A stretch of 64,000 nucleotides of DNA from Treponema sp. (GCA_016286365.1 JAEESN010000001.1:434001-498000); one strand, 5' to 3'; counted from the stretch's first letter, positions 48,966 to 58,480 are shown. The notes: a model not told the origin generated them from the sequence alone. Numbers and translations: made by a program.

Positions 48966-51563
48966 TTATGGCAATGCGTTCATCAAAGAAGAAACATCAG
49001 ATCTTCTGTATGTAGGATTATTGATTGTAACATAGTTCAGATAGTCCTTTGCAGCATCGTATTCATTCAACTGCATGCAGACTTTAGCAAGATCTATGTA
49101 TGCATCCCAGTTCTTTGTATCAGCTTTTATAAGATCCTGATAAGTAACTTTTGCAACATCATAATCTCCATTTTTAGCATAAGTTTTTGCAAGATTGTAT
49201 CTTACTTCGTTATTCTTTGGCTGGATTTTTAATGCCTGCTGGAAGAATCTGATTGCATTATTGTAATCATCTTTTGCAAGGTAAACTGAACCAAGGTTGT
49301 TGTTTGCTTCAAAGTTATTCGGCTCTTTCTGGTAAACCTGTAAATATAATCCTAAGGCTGCATCAGTTTCCGGAGGAGTCATGCCAAGATACATGTTTCC
49401 AAGGTTGATTTTTGTCTTAGAGTGATCTGGATTATATGATAATGCTTCCTTATAAATCGTAATTGATTCATTAGTTTTTCCGGTCTTTTCCAGAATAAGA
49501 GCATAGTTATAAACAACGTTAGCCTTATCTGAATTTGTCCTTACATTATTCTTTGTATCATAAGCTTCTTTTGCCCATTTTAATGCTTCGTCCGGTTTTC
49601 CTGAATCATATAAAGCAGTAGAAAGATTATACATTGTGATTGTTTTATCCTGACCTGCCTGAAGCATTGAGTTAGCTCTTAAATAATTATCAATTGATTT
49701 TGAATATTCCTTGCGCTTGTAATAAGCAGAACCTAATCCCATTGCAGCCTGAGCATTTGCACTATTGATATTCAGTACTTTGTTATAAGCATCGATTGCA
49801 CCAAGATAATCTTCCCTTGCTTCGAAAATATGTGCCTGTTCAAGATATGCCTTTTCATGCTGATCATCTAAACCGGTTGTCTTTCTGAAAGAAGCAAGAG
49901 CATCGTTTGTTTTTCCAAGTTCTTTCTGTGTTAAACCAAGATTAAAGCGGCTTGGTACATAATCATTCTTTAAATCACACGAAGTTTTAAATGATCTTTC
50001 GGCATCGCTGTATCTTTTTATGCTATACTGGGCTTTACCAAGCATGTAATAATAATAGTAAAGATTAGGATCGTCTTTGTTTTTTACAGCTGCCTGGAAT
50101 TCGTTAATAGCCTGATTATAATCGCGTTTTCTGTATGCATTATTTCCTAGGATTGCGTGAGCCTGAGATTCATTAGGATTTTTAGAAACTGCGTCTTTTG
50201 CATACTGAACTGCTTTTTCGTAGAGTTTTTCTTTATCACCGTTGCCTTTTGGTAATTTTTCTGCGGCATCGTACATTGCCTGAGCCATTTCTGTTTCTTT
50301 GGCAGGACCAAAAGTTGTATTTCCAGGTATGGTAGGAATCATCGTTAAAGCCTTATCAAAGGTGTTCATACCGTCTGTATTCTTACCATCACGTAATTCT
50401 TTTTTACCCTTCTGAATCTGGTCGTTCAGGGCATCTATGAGTTTCTTGAGTTCAGCATTTTCTTTTGCAAGCTTATCTTCTTCTGCCTTTCTCTGTTCCT
50501 CTAAAAGTTTTACCTGAGCTTCTGCGGCTTCTCTTGCGGCACGTTCTTCATCACTTTCACCATTTGCGTATCCGTTTGAACCGTTTGCTCCATTAGCACC
50601 ATTTGCGCCGTTGGCACCGTTACCTCTTCCGTCTCCGTAGCCGTCTAAATATCCGTCACCATAACCATCAGTATAACTACCGCTTCCATAACCATTTGAA
50701 CCGTTTCCGTCGGAACCATTTCCATTTCCGTAGCCGTTACCATATCCGTTTCCGCCGCGACCGTTTGCTCCGTAACCGCCCTGATCAAAGACATTCGGAT
50801 TTCTTCCGTTCTGCCTCATAAAGTCTTCGAGAATACGTTGCTGTTGCCGTATCTGATCTCCATTCTGGGCTAATAAGGCATCAAGATAATCCTTCATAGC
50901 TTGAGAATCTAAAATTGACTGTCCGTTTCCGTCATTCTGTTTCTGATCTAAGATAAGATTCCAGAGGTTATTTATATCTTCATCATCACCATATTTATTT
51001 AAAAAGTCTTCGAGTTTGTCTAATGCTCTGTCGTATTCACCCTTTTCTGCATTCTTCATTGCATAAGTGATTGCATAAGTTTTATCCTTCTGGCGTACAG
51101 AGTTTCTACATCCGCGGATTAAAAGAAGGATGATGATTATTAAAGCTGCAACACCAATTCCGATGAGGATTCTTTTTTTAGTCTTATCGTCGAGCTTCTT
51201 TTTTTGAGAAGTTTTAGAGGCAGATTTAGTTCCGGTTTTAGAGGTAGTTTTTGCACCGGATTTAGTTTCTTTTAAGGCAGTTCCTTTTGCACCGGTTTTA
51301 GAAGTTTTGGCTGTAGTTTTTGTGCCGGCCTTAGTTCCTGTCTTAGAAGTTTTAGCTGTATTTCCCTTTTTAGAAAACTTTGCCTTACAAAAATCACGGC
51401 ATTTTCCAAAAGCAAAAACAGAAAACTGTGCGACTTTCTTTGCGCAAAAGACAGTTTTTTCTGCAATCCATTTACATGCAATAATCAGTTTATCTTTACA
51501 AAGCCCCGCAATTTTTTTTGTTCCAGGCCAGATTTTATTTACCCATACCTCTTTAAAACTCAT
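48966..51563 (-). CDS. Large TPR protein with repeat-rich N-terminus
   Basis: 865 aa. Residues 1-130 are basic with Lys/Thr/Ala/Gly repeats (TGxKxxxKTSKTG units), then one membrane helix (about 131-150, ILIGIGVAALIIIILLLI). A spacer of about 60 residues (around 265-330) is almost all Gly, Asn, Asp, Ser and Tyr in GYGNG and GANGAN repeats, followed by a Glu/Lys coiled coil. About ten TPRs fill residues 460-865. The membrane topology puts the TPRs in the periplasm. It probably scaffolds an envelope complex. The start follows AGGAG. Confidence 0.8.
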   Translation of the reverse strand: MSFKEVWVNKIWPGTKKIAGLCKDKLIIACKWIAEKTVFCAKKVAQFSVFAFGKCRDFCKAKFSKKGNTAKTSKTGTKAGTKTTAKTSKTGAKGTALKETKSGAKTTSKTGTKSASKTSQKKKLDDKTKKRILIGIGVAALIIIILLLIRGCRNSVRQKDKTYAITYAMKNAEKGEYDRALDKLEDFLNKYGDDEDINNLWNLILDQKQNDGNGQSILDSQAMKDYLDALLAQNGDQIRQQQRILEDFMRQNGRNPNVFDQGGYGANGRGGNGYGNGYGNGNGSDGNGSNGYGSGSYTDGYGDGYLDGYGDGRGNGANGANGANGANGSNGYANGESDEERAAREAAEAQVKLLEEQRKAEEDKLAKENAELKKLIDALNDQIQKGKKELRDGKNTDGMNTFDKALTMIPTIPGNTTFGPAKETEMAQAMYDAAEKLPKGNGDKEKLYEKAVQYAKDAVSKNPNESQAHAILGNNAYRKRDYNQAINEFQAAVKNKDDPNLYYYYYMLGKAQYSIKRYSDAERSFKTSCDLKNDYVPSRFNLGLTQKELGKTNDALASFRKTTGLDDQHEKAYLEQAHIFEAREDYLGAIDAYNKVLNINSANAQAAMGLGSAYYKRKEYSKSIDNYLRANSMLQAGQDKTITMYNLSTALYDSGKPDEALKWAKEAYDTKNNVRTNSDKANVVYNYALILEKTGKTNESITIYKEALSYNPDHSKTKINLGNMYLGMTPPETDAALGLYLQVYQKEPNNFEANNNLGSVYLAKDDYNNAIRFFQQALKIQPKNNEVRYNLAKTYAKNGDYDVAKVTYQDLIKADTKNWDAYIDLAKVCMQLNEYDAAKDYLNYVTINNPTYRRSDVSSLMNALP

Positions 51564-51639
51564 TAATAAATCTCCTTTTTTTCTTTACCACAAAATCATT
51601 TAAAAATCATTATACTTTTTATTTAAGATTAATTATATA

Positions 51640-52434
51640 CTAATCAAGCTCAGATTCATAATCATAATCTATAATATCTTCTGCCCCGGAAGTCATGTTT
51701 GTAGAATCCGTATTCTGAAGCGAATTTGCTACATCTTCCAGAAGCTGCTTACGTCTTTCATCTTCAAGGCGTTTTTCTTCTTCTTCGCGTCTTCTCTGTT
51801 CGGCAAGCCTGTTTTCTTCTTCAATTCTCTGGCGCTCAAGCTCTTCCTTCATGCGGCGATCTTCTTCCTGCCTTCTCTTTTCATCTTCGATTGCTTTCTG
51901 TTCTGCAAGCTTTACTTCTTCCTGATGCTGTCTTAAAAGCCTTAAAATTTCTTCTATCTGAGGGCGCTGTGGATCATTTGGTTCAAGTTCAAGATAAAGT
52001 TCATAATCCTTAATACAGCTGGGATAATCTTCTGCCATAAGATAAGTGTTTGCCCTGTTCAACAAAGCTTTTGTGAATGATGAATCAATTGCAATTGTGA
52101 GTGAATAGGCTTTTGCCGCATTTTTATAATCAGCCATGGCATAATAAGCATTTCCCTGATTAAACGAAAGTATTTTTTTATCTGTACCCGGCAAATTTAA
52201 TCCGCGGTTGAATGCTTCTACGGATTTTTTATAATCGGCAAGCTGAAAGTAAGCGAGTCCTAAATAATTATAGGCATCTGGACTTGCAGTTCCATTATTT
52301 ATTTCCTGTTCTAAAGCGGTTACGGCAAGACTAGGTTTATTTGACCTGAAATATTTTTCTCCCTGAGTTTCTGCAAAACAAAAAAGGCTTATACTCAATA
52401 AAAGGAACAATATTACAATTCTTTTTCTCTGCAT
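51640..52434 (-). CDS. Secreted TPR protein with charged coiled-coil tail
   Basis: 264 aa. A signal peptide (residues 1-22, ending FCFA) is followed by three or four TPRs (YNYLGLAYFQLADYKKSVEAFNRGL, NAYYAMADYKNAAKAYSLTI). Residues about 165-235 are an Arg/Glu/Gln-rich coiled coil (RRQEEDRRMKEELER), and the tail is acidic. Probably periplasmic and functionally linked to the larger TPR protein downstream, 76 bp away on the same strand. No enzyme motif is present. The start follows AAGGAG. Confidence 0.8.
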   Translation of the reverse strand: MQRKRIVILFLLLSISLFCFAETQGEKYFRSNKPSLAVTALEQEINNGTASPDAYNYLGLAYFQLADYKKSVEAFNRGLNLPGTDKKILSFNQGNAYYAMADYKNAAKAYSLTIAIDSSFTKALLNRANTYLMAEDYPSCIKDYELYLELEPNDPQRPQIEEILRLLRQHQEEVKLAEQKAIEDEKRRQEEDRRMKEELERQRIEEENRLAEQRRREEEEKRLEDERRKQLLEDVANSLQNTDSTNMTSGAEDIIDYDYESELD

Positions 52435-52539
52435 ATTATCTTCTCCTTAATCACCTTACTGATTATCTTCTAAAAGATATAACAATTTTATCCTCAAAAT
52501 ATAACAATTATTCTATTATAATAATACATTTTTTACTAT

Positions 52540-52568
52540 TTGACATATTTATGTAAATTTAATACTCT
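52540..52568 (+). promoter_or_regulatory. Promoter of the TPR-phosphoesterase-ParB-like unit
   Basis: -35 TTGACA (52540-52545), 17 bp, -10 TACTCT (52563-52568, weak). A short inverted repeat ATCGG-AAGTA-CCGAT (52574-52588) lies at the expected start of the transcript and could be an operator or a 5' hairpin. Confidence 0.55.
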
Positions 52569-52621
52569 TAATTATCGGAAGTACCGATTTTATCTTCATT
52601 ATTTTATTGGAGGATACACTC

Positions 52622-53989
52622 ATGGGTGTAACCCAAATCATCTTAATAAGTGCTTTAGCCGTTGTTGTTGTAGCATTATTATTCGTACTTATTAGAAGTC
52701 TTGTTCTTCCTCAAAAGCTAGATGCAATTCCAAAACTGATTAAACAGGGAAAAACTCAGAACGCCATAAAGGCCGCTAAACAGATTATAGCAAAAGATCC
52801 CGCAAACTATAAAGCCCATTACTATCTGGGTAAAGCATATATAAAAGAAGGAAAGAGTGAACTTGCAATCATGGAATATAAGATTGTAAACGAAAATGCC
52901 CTCTTTTCTCCTACCTTCAGCGAAGTTGAATTCCGTAAAGAATACGCTGCCCTCCTTTTAAAATACAAACAGAATGCAGAAGCCCTTAAAAACTACCTTT
53001 ATCTTACAAAGCTTGAATCAACTAATGCAGAAAACTTTTATAATGCCGGCCATCTTTACGAACAGGCTAACCGCTACGATGTAGCAATCGGATTCATGCA
53101 GAAAGCAACCCTTCTTGATAAAAAACATGCAAAGGCACACGCAGAAATCGGTCTTATGCTCTACCGCATGAAAAACTTTCAGGAGGCCAAAAGAGAAATC
53201 GATACTGCAATCAGATTAAGTCCTGAAACATATTCTTCTTACTATTATCTTGGAAAAATCCAAAAGGATGCAAAGGATATTCCGGCTGCAATTAAATCTT
53301 TCGAAAAAGCACAAAGAGATCAGGAAGTAAAACAGAAGGCAGTTATTGAACACGGAGCCTGCTATATGCTTGTAAACCGTTTTGATAATGCAGCTTTAGA
53401 CTTTAACCGTGCTATTGAACTTGATAAGGACAATCTTAATTCCGAAACCCTTTATGCCCGCTACTTTCTTGCATCATGTTACGAAAAACTCCGCAAGATC
53501 GATAAGGCAATTGAACAGTGGGAAATCATCTATAAAAGAAACAAGAGTTTCCGTGATGTAAGCGCAAAGCTTTCTGAATATAAAGATTTATCTGCTAACG
53601 ATAACCTAAAAGATTATCTTACATGCAGTAACGAAGAATTTGTTATGGTATGTAAACTTGCCTGCGAAAACGGAATGAAGCTTCAGGTAATGTCTGCCAC
53701 AAGCCAGAGATGGGGATGTCTTATTACTGCCATCGATAAGAGTGAAGATTCCTGGATGTCTGTAAGAAAACAGGTTTTATATCTTCGTTTTTACAGAGAA
53801 CCGGATCCTCTTGAAGATGTAGTTGTACGAGAATCCTTAGATGCCATGAAAAGCGTAAACAGTATAAAAGGTTATGTATTTTCAAGCTCTGGATTTACAA
53901 ATGCCGCAAGAAGATTTGCAGAAAACAGACCTATTGAACTTGTAGATAAAGACAGACTCGAAAAAATTCTGTCATCTGGAAGTAAATGA
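52622..53989 (+). CDS. Membrane-anchored TPR protein
   Basis: 455 aa. An N-terminal membrane helix (about residues 5-28, IILISALAVVVVALLFVLI) is followed by at least six TPRs (AIKAAKQIIAKDPANYKAHYYLGKAYIKEG, AKAHAEIGLMLYRMKNFQEAKREIDTAI). The C-terminal 110 residues form a separate alpha/beta domain (MSATSQRWGCLITAIDKSED...VVVRESLDAMKSVNSIKGYVFSSSGFTNAARRFAENRPIELVD) that resembles a restriction-endonuclease-like Mrr/DUF domain. The ATG at 52622 follows GGAGG; the longer frame begins at a TTG in that site. It overlaps the phosphoesterase gene by four bases. Confidence 0.78.
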   Translation: MGVTQIILISALAVVVVALLFVLIRSLVLPQKLDAIPKLIKQGKTQNAIKAAKQIIAKDPANYKAHYYLGKAYIKEGKSELAIMEYKIVNENALFSPTFSEVEFRKEYAALLLKYKQNAEALKNYLYLTKLESTNAENFYNAGHLYEQANRYDVAIGFMQKATLLDKKHAKAHAEIGLMLYRMKNFQEAKREIDTAIRLSPETYSSYYYLGKIQKDAKDIPAAIKSFEKAQRDQEVKQKAVIEHGACYMLVNRFDNAALDFNRAIELDKDNLNSETLYARYFLASCYEKLRKIDKAIEQWEIIYKRNKSFRDVSAKLSEYKDLSANDNLKDYLTCSNEEFVMVCKLACENGMKLQVMSATSQRWGCLITAIDKSEDSWMSVRKQVLYLRFYREPDPLEDVVVRESLDAMKSVNSIKGYVFSSSGFTNAARRFAENRPIELVDKDRLEKILSSGSK

Positions 53990-54717
53990 AAATACTCTGT
54001 GTCTCAGATTTCGTAGATCCGCTCATATACAATCAGGAAGTAAAAAAGACTTTTCCCGATATCGATGCCATATTGTGTGCAGGCGATTTACCAATGGATT
54101 ATGTCGATTTTATTGTTTCTGTATTCAATAAGCCCACTTTTTTCATTTTTGGAAATCACAACTTAAAGGAATTTCATTACTATCATAAGACTGCCCAGGA
54201 TGCCAACGTAGACATGTATAAAAGGGACCGCGTGGAACAGCAGCATTTTCACGGAGCAAAATATCTTGGTTTTAAAACCTGTGTAGAATCAAGCCTTATG
54301 ATTACAGATCCAAAGACAGGAAAAAAATCACCACTTTTAATTGCAGGTGCTTCGGGATCTCTTAAATACAACAACGGATTGAATCAGTACACAGATTTTA
54401 AGATGAAGCTTCTATTATTAAAAATGGCACCAAGTCTTATAAAAAATAAGATAAAATATGGCCGCTATCTAGACATTTTTTTAACACATGCAAGCCCGCG
54501 CCACATTCACGATAAAGAAGATCCATGCCACCGTGGTTTTGAATGCTATAACTGGTTTATCCAGAAGTTCCATCCAAGGTTTATGATTCACGGTCACATC
54601 CATCTTTACGATATGCGCGAAAAACGTATTTCTGAACATAACGGAACTCAGGTTATAAATGCCTATGCACATTATGTATTAGAAATTCCCGATACCACTT
54701 TGCTGGAGAACAAATAA
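53986..54717 (+). CDS. Calcineurin-like metallophosphoesterase
   Basis: 243 aa. Metal-ligand motifs run in order: LCVSDFVDPLI (D-x-[HV] is altered to DFV), LCAGDLPMDY (GD), FGNHNLKEF (GNH), LTHASPRHIHD and HGHIHLYD (GHxH). The His of the first motif (usually DxH) is replaced. It is cytoplasmic with no signal peptide, and its substrate is unknown. It overlaps the TPR gene upstream (ATGA) and the ParB-like gene downstream (TAATG), so the three are translationally coupled. Confidence 0.85.
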   Translation: MKILCVSDFVDPLIYNQEVKKTFPDIDAILCAGDLPMDYVDFIVSVFNKPTFFIFGNHNLKEFHYYHKTAQDANVDMYKRDRVEQQHFHGAKYLGFKTCVESSLMITDPKTGKKSPLLIAGASGSLKYNNGLNQYTDFKMKLLLLKMAPSLIKNKIKYGRYLDIFLTHASPRHIHDKEDPCHRGFECYNWFIQKFHPRFMIHGHIHLYDMREKRISEHNGTQVINAYAHYVLEIPDTTLLENK

Positions 54718-55661
54718 TGAATATATCAAGCAAACAGTCAGAAGATGATTTTTACAAGGCACGAAACAAAGCTTTATTCAACGAAATTCAGCATTTTCTT
54801 TCGCCCGAGGAAGTAAACCTCATCTCTTTGAATGATATAAAACAGCTCATTAAACCTCAGAACGAAACTTATATCGGGATGAAGGTAATCCCTATAGAAA
54901 AAATTGTTGGTTCAGAAGGCCGCTATAAAGATTTTGACAATCACTTTTTCCCTAAAAGCTCATTTTTAAAATCAAGATGGGAACACGTAGACCAGGCTGC
55001 AATTGATTCAGTAATCCTTCCGCCTATAAAAGTTTATGAAATTGCAGGACTTTATTTTGTGCGCGACGGTAATCACAGGGTTTCTGTTGCAAAGTCTCGT
55101 GGAACAGAATTTATTGATGCAGAAGTTGTTTCTCTCCAGAGCGAAATCAAACTTAAGCAGACAGACAGCATGCAGGACATAATAAGACAGATTATCAACT
55201 ACGAAAAACGCGTTTTTTATGCAGAAACAAGCTTTGGCGATATAACTGATTACTGGTGTCTTGATTTTACCGCAGCTGGAAGATACGACGTTATTTATAA
55301 TCACATACTCACACATAAATACTATATGAATCAGGGAAAAACAGAAGAAGTGAGCATGGAAGAAGCAATAAATTCCTGGTTTAACAATGTTTATATGCCT
55401 CTTGCCGGTTCAATTTCAAGAAAAAAGATCCTTAAAAAGTTCCCGAAAAGAACAATCGGCGATTTATACGTATGGACCGTGCGTTACTGGGATCAGCTTA
55501 AGCAGAAATTCGGCGACAACGTAGAAATTGACGATGCAGTTGAAAATTTCACTAAAAAATACAGAATTCCGCTCCACAGAAGGATAAAAAATCAGATTAA
55601 AAGGATTATTCTTCGTAAGGCAATCGACAACTCAATTAACGAAAATGAAATCAATTTATAG
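54717..55661 (+). CDS. ParB/sulfiredoxin-like domain protein
   Basis: 314 aa. The central region VILPPIKVYEIAGLYFVRDGNHRVSVAKSRGTEFIDAEV has the ParB/Srx-type signature (DGNHRVSVA), which binds nucleotides in that fold. The rest is helical and basic, including a C-terminal RIKNQIKRIILRK. Such proteins are often annotated as transcriptional regulators; no helix-turn-helix was clear. It is third in a coupled unit with a TPR protein and a phosphoesterase. Confidence 0.65.
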   Translation: MNISSKQSEDDFYKARNKALFNEIQHFLSPEEVNLISLNDIKQLIKPQNETYIGMKVIPIEKIVGSEGRYKDFDNHFFPKSSFLKSRWEHVDQAAIDSVILPPIKVYEIAGLYFVRDGNHRVSVAKSRGTEFIDAEVVSLQSEIKLKQTDSMQDIIRQIINYEKRVFYAETSFGDITDYWCLDFTAAGRYDVIYNHILTHKYYMNQGKTEEVSMEEAINSWFNNVYMPLAGSISRKKILKKFPKRTIGDLYVWTVRYWDQLKQKFGDNVEIDDAVENFTKKYRIPLHRRIKNQIKRIILRKAIDNSINENEINL

Positions 55662-55672
55662 TTGTTTAAAAC

Positions 55673-55701
55673 TTGACTGTTAAATATTTCAATGTTAGAA
55701 T
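55673..55701 (+). promoter_or_regulatory. Promoter of the partner-switching genes
   Basis: -35 TTGACT (55673-55678), 17 bp, -10 TAGAAT (55696-55701), about 60 bp before the RsbU-type gene. Confidence 0.7.
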
Positions 55702-55760
55702 TAATTTTAGTAGTAAATTTATTGTTTTAACCTTAAAAAAGTTTAAAAAGGAGATAAAAA

Positions 55761-57434
55761 TTGCCCACAATTGATGATTTCATCCAGACACCTTTGCTTA
55801 TCACAACAGGAATCGGTGTATTATTAATATCTCTTCTTCTTGTAATAAAACTCAGAAATACCTGTAATGCAAGTTTTATCTTCTACTTTGTTATTGGTGC
55901 AGTTGTAGCAGGTACAGTTACTACTCTTATTACAAATCACTATTTTTATCTTGTAATTTCGCTCATAGTTGCAGAAGTTTTAGCCGCACCATACATGATT
56001 CTTAAAGCTTTCGACAATCCTAAAAAACGTGAAGAAAAGAAAGCGCAGAAAAAACTGGCAGAACAGCAGAACAGCCTTAATGGTGATGAACGTACAAAAG
56101 AAGCAATTCTTGCAATCGAAAACAAAAATAAAAAGCTTATGGATATGAACCGTGAGCTCATCTATAAAGTATCTACATTCTTCTCTAACGAAGACAGCGT
56201 AGAAAGCTTCCTTGAATACTGTAATAAAACAGTAAGCGAAAAGGTAAAGGCAGATGGATGTGTAATCCTTATTGCAGATGATTATGATAATACTCTTGCA
56301 GTAAAATCATTAATCGGTTCATTCCCTCCACCATATAAATTACCGGAAGATTTACCACATAAACCACTCCGCGTAGAAACAAACTTAAGATTCTCTCAGT
56401 TCCCTTTCAAAGGAAATGTATTCGGCGATGTTTACACAGACGGTCAGCCGATTTTAGTAACTGATTCAGTAAAAGATCCTCACATCTATATAAATGGTCC
56501 GGAAGATTTCTTAAAACCTGGAACATATATTTTTGTTCCTATTAAACAGCAGGATTATGTTGTTGGTGTAATCGCACTTGCAAGACTTCCGGAAAACGAA
56601 AAATTTACTCAGGACGAATTCAACGAAGTTATACTTCTTTCAGATGCTATTGCTACTGCCATCAAACCTCTTTACAGCTTCCTCGCTTATGCAGAAAAGG
56701 CAGAACTCAGCAAGGACGGAAGTATTGCTTCTAAATATCAGAAGAGTTTGTTACCACCAAAGCTTCCTGTGATCTCGGGACTTCAGATTGGATGTTTCTC
56801 TAATCCTGTAGAGAATGTCTGCGGTGACTATTACGATGTTCTTATGGCAAGAAGAGACAAGGTTTCTTTTGTAATGGCAGACGTAGCCGGAAAAGGAATG
56901 AACTCTTTGGTTGTAATGATTATGATAAGAGCTATTTTAAGGCTTGCGGTAAACACAGACCAGAGCGCTTCCACAATTCTTTCGTGGGCAAACCGTGGAA
57001 TCTGTCTTGAAAGCTCAAAAATTGACCATTTTGCAAGCGTAGCATTAATCAATTACAACGTAACTACAAAACAGGCTCAGATTGCAACATGTGGAAACAA
57101 TCCGGTATTCCACTTTAATGCAGCAGCAAATACACTTTCTCAGATATCTAATCCTAGTGAACCAATGGGTGTCGAGAAAGAAACTGTCTATTCAGATATC
57201 AATATAACCCTGAACAAGAACGACCTCATCGTTACCTGTACAGATGGTTTACTTGAATCTCTGAATGAAAATGGTGTACAATATTCGACTGACAACTTGC
57301 AGAAAGTTTTACTTAAAAATTGTAACGCCAATGCAAAGGACATTACAAACATAGTAAAAGAAGATTTGAAAAAGTATTCAGGCGGAACACAACAATATGA
57401 TGACCAAAGTCTTCTGGTTATTAAAATACAATAG
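55761..57434 (+). CDS. RsbU/SpoIIE-type PP2C protein serine phosphatase with GAF domain
   Basis: 557 aa. Three N-terminal membrane helices (residues about 12-80) are followed by a coiled coil, a GAF domain (about 145-300) and a PP2C phosphatase: NVCGDYYDVLMARRDKVSFVMADVAGKGM, ATCGNNPVFHFN, TCTDGLLESLNENG and YDDQSLLVIK, with metal-binding Asp residues. It should dephosphorylate the STAS protein encoded next. The start codon is TTG, seven bases after AAGGAG. The GAF domain probably senses a small ligand. First gene of the three-gene switch. Confidence 0.92.
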   Translation: MPTIDDFIQTPLLITTGIGVLLISLLLVIKLRNTCNASFIFYFVIGAVVAGTVTTLITNHYFYLVISLIVAEVLAAPYMILKAFDNPKKREEKKAQKKLAEQQNSLNGDERTKEAILAIENKNKKLMDMNRELIYKVSTFFSNEDSVESFLEYCNKTVSEKVKADGCVILIADDYDNTLAVKSLIGSFPPPYKLPEDLPHKPLRVETNLRFSQFPFKGNVFGDVYTDGQPILVTDSVKDPHIYINGPEDFLKPGTYIFVPIKQQDYVVGVIALARLPENEKFTQDEFNEVILLSDAIATAIKPLYSFLAYAEKAELSKDGSIASKYQKSLLPPKLPVISGLQIGCFSNPVENVCGDYYDVLMARRDKVSFVMADVAGKGMNSLVVMIMIRAILRLAVNTDQSASTILSWANRGICLESSKIDHFASVALINYNVTTKQAQIATCGNNPVFHFNAAANTLSQISNPSEPMGVEKETVYSDINITLNKNDLIVTCTDGLLESLNENGVQYSTDNLQKVLLKNCNANAKDITNIVKEDLKKYSGGTQQYDDQSLLVIKIQ

Positions 57435-57449
57435 GGAAAGGAGCTTCTT

Positions 57450-57788
57450 ATGGAATTAAAAATACGTAAAAATGGTGATGTTTACATTATCGACGTAACC
57501 GGAGAAATGGACCTCTATAATTCATACAAGTTAAAGGAACTTGTAATGAAGATGTTGGAGAAAAATGTTAAAGATTTTGTAATAAATCTTGAACAGGTTG
57601 ATTATATCGACTCATCTGGAATTGGTGCATTAATTTACATCTGTTCTACAATCAAAAAGATGAATCTTAAACTGGCAATCTCTAATATCCACGGTTCTGT
57701 AAAAAAAGTAATTGAACTTACAAAACTTATGGGATATTTCCCTATTGCAAACAGTGTAGAAGAAGCTTTGCTCATGGTTAAAGAATAA
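57450..57788 (+). CDS. Anti-sigma factor antagonist (STAS domain)
   Basis: 112 aa. A single STAS domain with VDYIDSSGIGALIYI, the DSSG motif whose Ser is the phosphorylation switch in SpoIIAA/RsbV. When dephosphorylated by the adjacent phosphatase it should bind the RsbW-like protein encoded next. The start follows AAAGGAG by six bases, 15 bp after the phosphatase gene. Confidence 0.93.
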   Translation: MELKIRKNGDVYIIDVTGEMDLYNSYKLKELVMKMLEKNVKDFVINLEQVDYIDSSGIGALIYICSTIKKMNLKLAISNIHGSVKKVIELTKLMGYFPIANSVEEALLMVKE

Positions 57789-57830
57789 TAAAAATAATTA
57801 TTTAAATAAGTACATCTTAGGAGGATACAA

Positions 57831-58385
57831 TTGGTACAGGAATTTAAAGAATTAAGATCTGATGAAAATGATCCTTTATTTGATAAAACTAATATGTTAA
57901 AGAAGGAATTCCCTTCTGACTTCAGACAGATCAGATATTTTACTTTATTGATCGTACAGTCAGCACCTACAGAAATTAAGGAATTAAACCTTCTTGAACA
58001 GCAGATAAGTGAAGTTATCAAAAATGCTGTAAAACACGGAAACCATTGTGATATTAATAAAAAAGTAACAGTATGGTATTCTTTCAGCCCTACTCACGCA
58101 CATATTATCGTACAGGACGAAGGTGAAGGATTTAAAGACTTAGAAAAATGGAATGAATTCAACAAAAAACGTCTTGAATGTCTTCATAACAATGATTTTA
58201 TGGAACTTTCAAATTACGTTTCTTTCCGTACAAAAGAATCTGACAGCCAGGACGGTGGTAACGCATTGTTTGCTGCCCTTGAATACTGGAACGGTGGCTT
58301 TGTATACAACGGCAAAAAGAACGCCGTAGCCATGCTCAAAAAATACCAGCAGAAGTTCCACAACGTAAACGGCGGCGGAGAATAA
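57831..58385 (+). CDS. RsbW-like anti-sigma/serine kinase (HATPase_c)
   Basis: 184 aa. The GHKL ATPase N-box ISEVIKNAVKHGNH and G1 box VQDEGEGFKDL are present. A middle insert (WNEFNKKRLECLHNNDFMELSNYVSF) replaces the usual lid region, and the C-terminal strand block (GGNALFAALEYWNGGFVYNG) ends the protein. It should phosphorylate the STAS partner and hold a regulator, perhaps not a sigma factor, since none is encoded nearby. The start codon is TTG, after AGGAGG. Confidence 0.85.
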   Translation: MVQEFKELRSDENDPLFDKTNMLKKEFPSDFRQIRYFTLLIVQSAPTEIKELNLLEQQISEVIKNAVKHGNHCDINKKVTVWYSFSPTHAHIIVQDEGEGFKDLEKWNEFNKKRLECLHNNDFMELSNYVSFRTKESDSQDGGNALFAALEYWNGGFVYNGKKNAVAMLKKYQQKFHNVNGGGE

Positions 58386-58398
58386 TAACATCTCTTCT

Positions 58399-58455
58399 CC
58401 CCCATCTCCATAAAAAAAGCGCCTTATAAAGGCGCTTTTTTTATGGAGATGGGGG
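58399..58455. repeat. Perfect 57-bp palindrome containing a partial copy of the tmRNA 3' end
   Basis: Two 27-bp arms (58399-58425 and 58429-58455) are exact reverse complements around ATA. The inner part is the terminator GCGCCTT/AAGGCGC with A/T runs; the outer part reads CCCCCATCTCC on the minus strand, the tmRNA acceptor sequence. The hairpin acts as a terminator for the RsbW-like gene. To its right the match to tmRNA continues through 58465. Confidence 0.85.
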
Positions 58456-58465
58456 GAATTGAACC
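58445..58465 (-). repeat. Truncated second copy of the tmRNA 3' end
   Basis: This 21-bp stretch repeats 58609-58629 exactly (T-arm part, acceptor arm), with an adjacent copy of the terminator on the left (58413-58442 matching 58574-58606). The copies are 164 bp apart. tmRNA 3' ends are frequent attachment sites, so this may be a relic att site. Confidence 0.7.
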
Positions 58466-58480
58466 TACTCTAATCTAAAG

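Noticed and set aside
50603..50821. Arg/His-rich plus-strand ORF opposite the TPR gene
   Set aside because: It is the reverse reading of the Gly/Asn repeat codons in the TPR protein.
52607..52621. TTG start upstream of the TPR gene; similar early TTG/GTG starts at plsC, the binding protein, VapC and FlgD
   Set aside because: Each of these early starts lies inside the Shine-Dalgarno site of the next ATG, so the ATG is the likely start.
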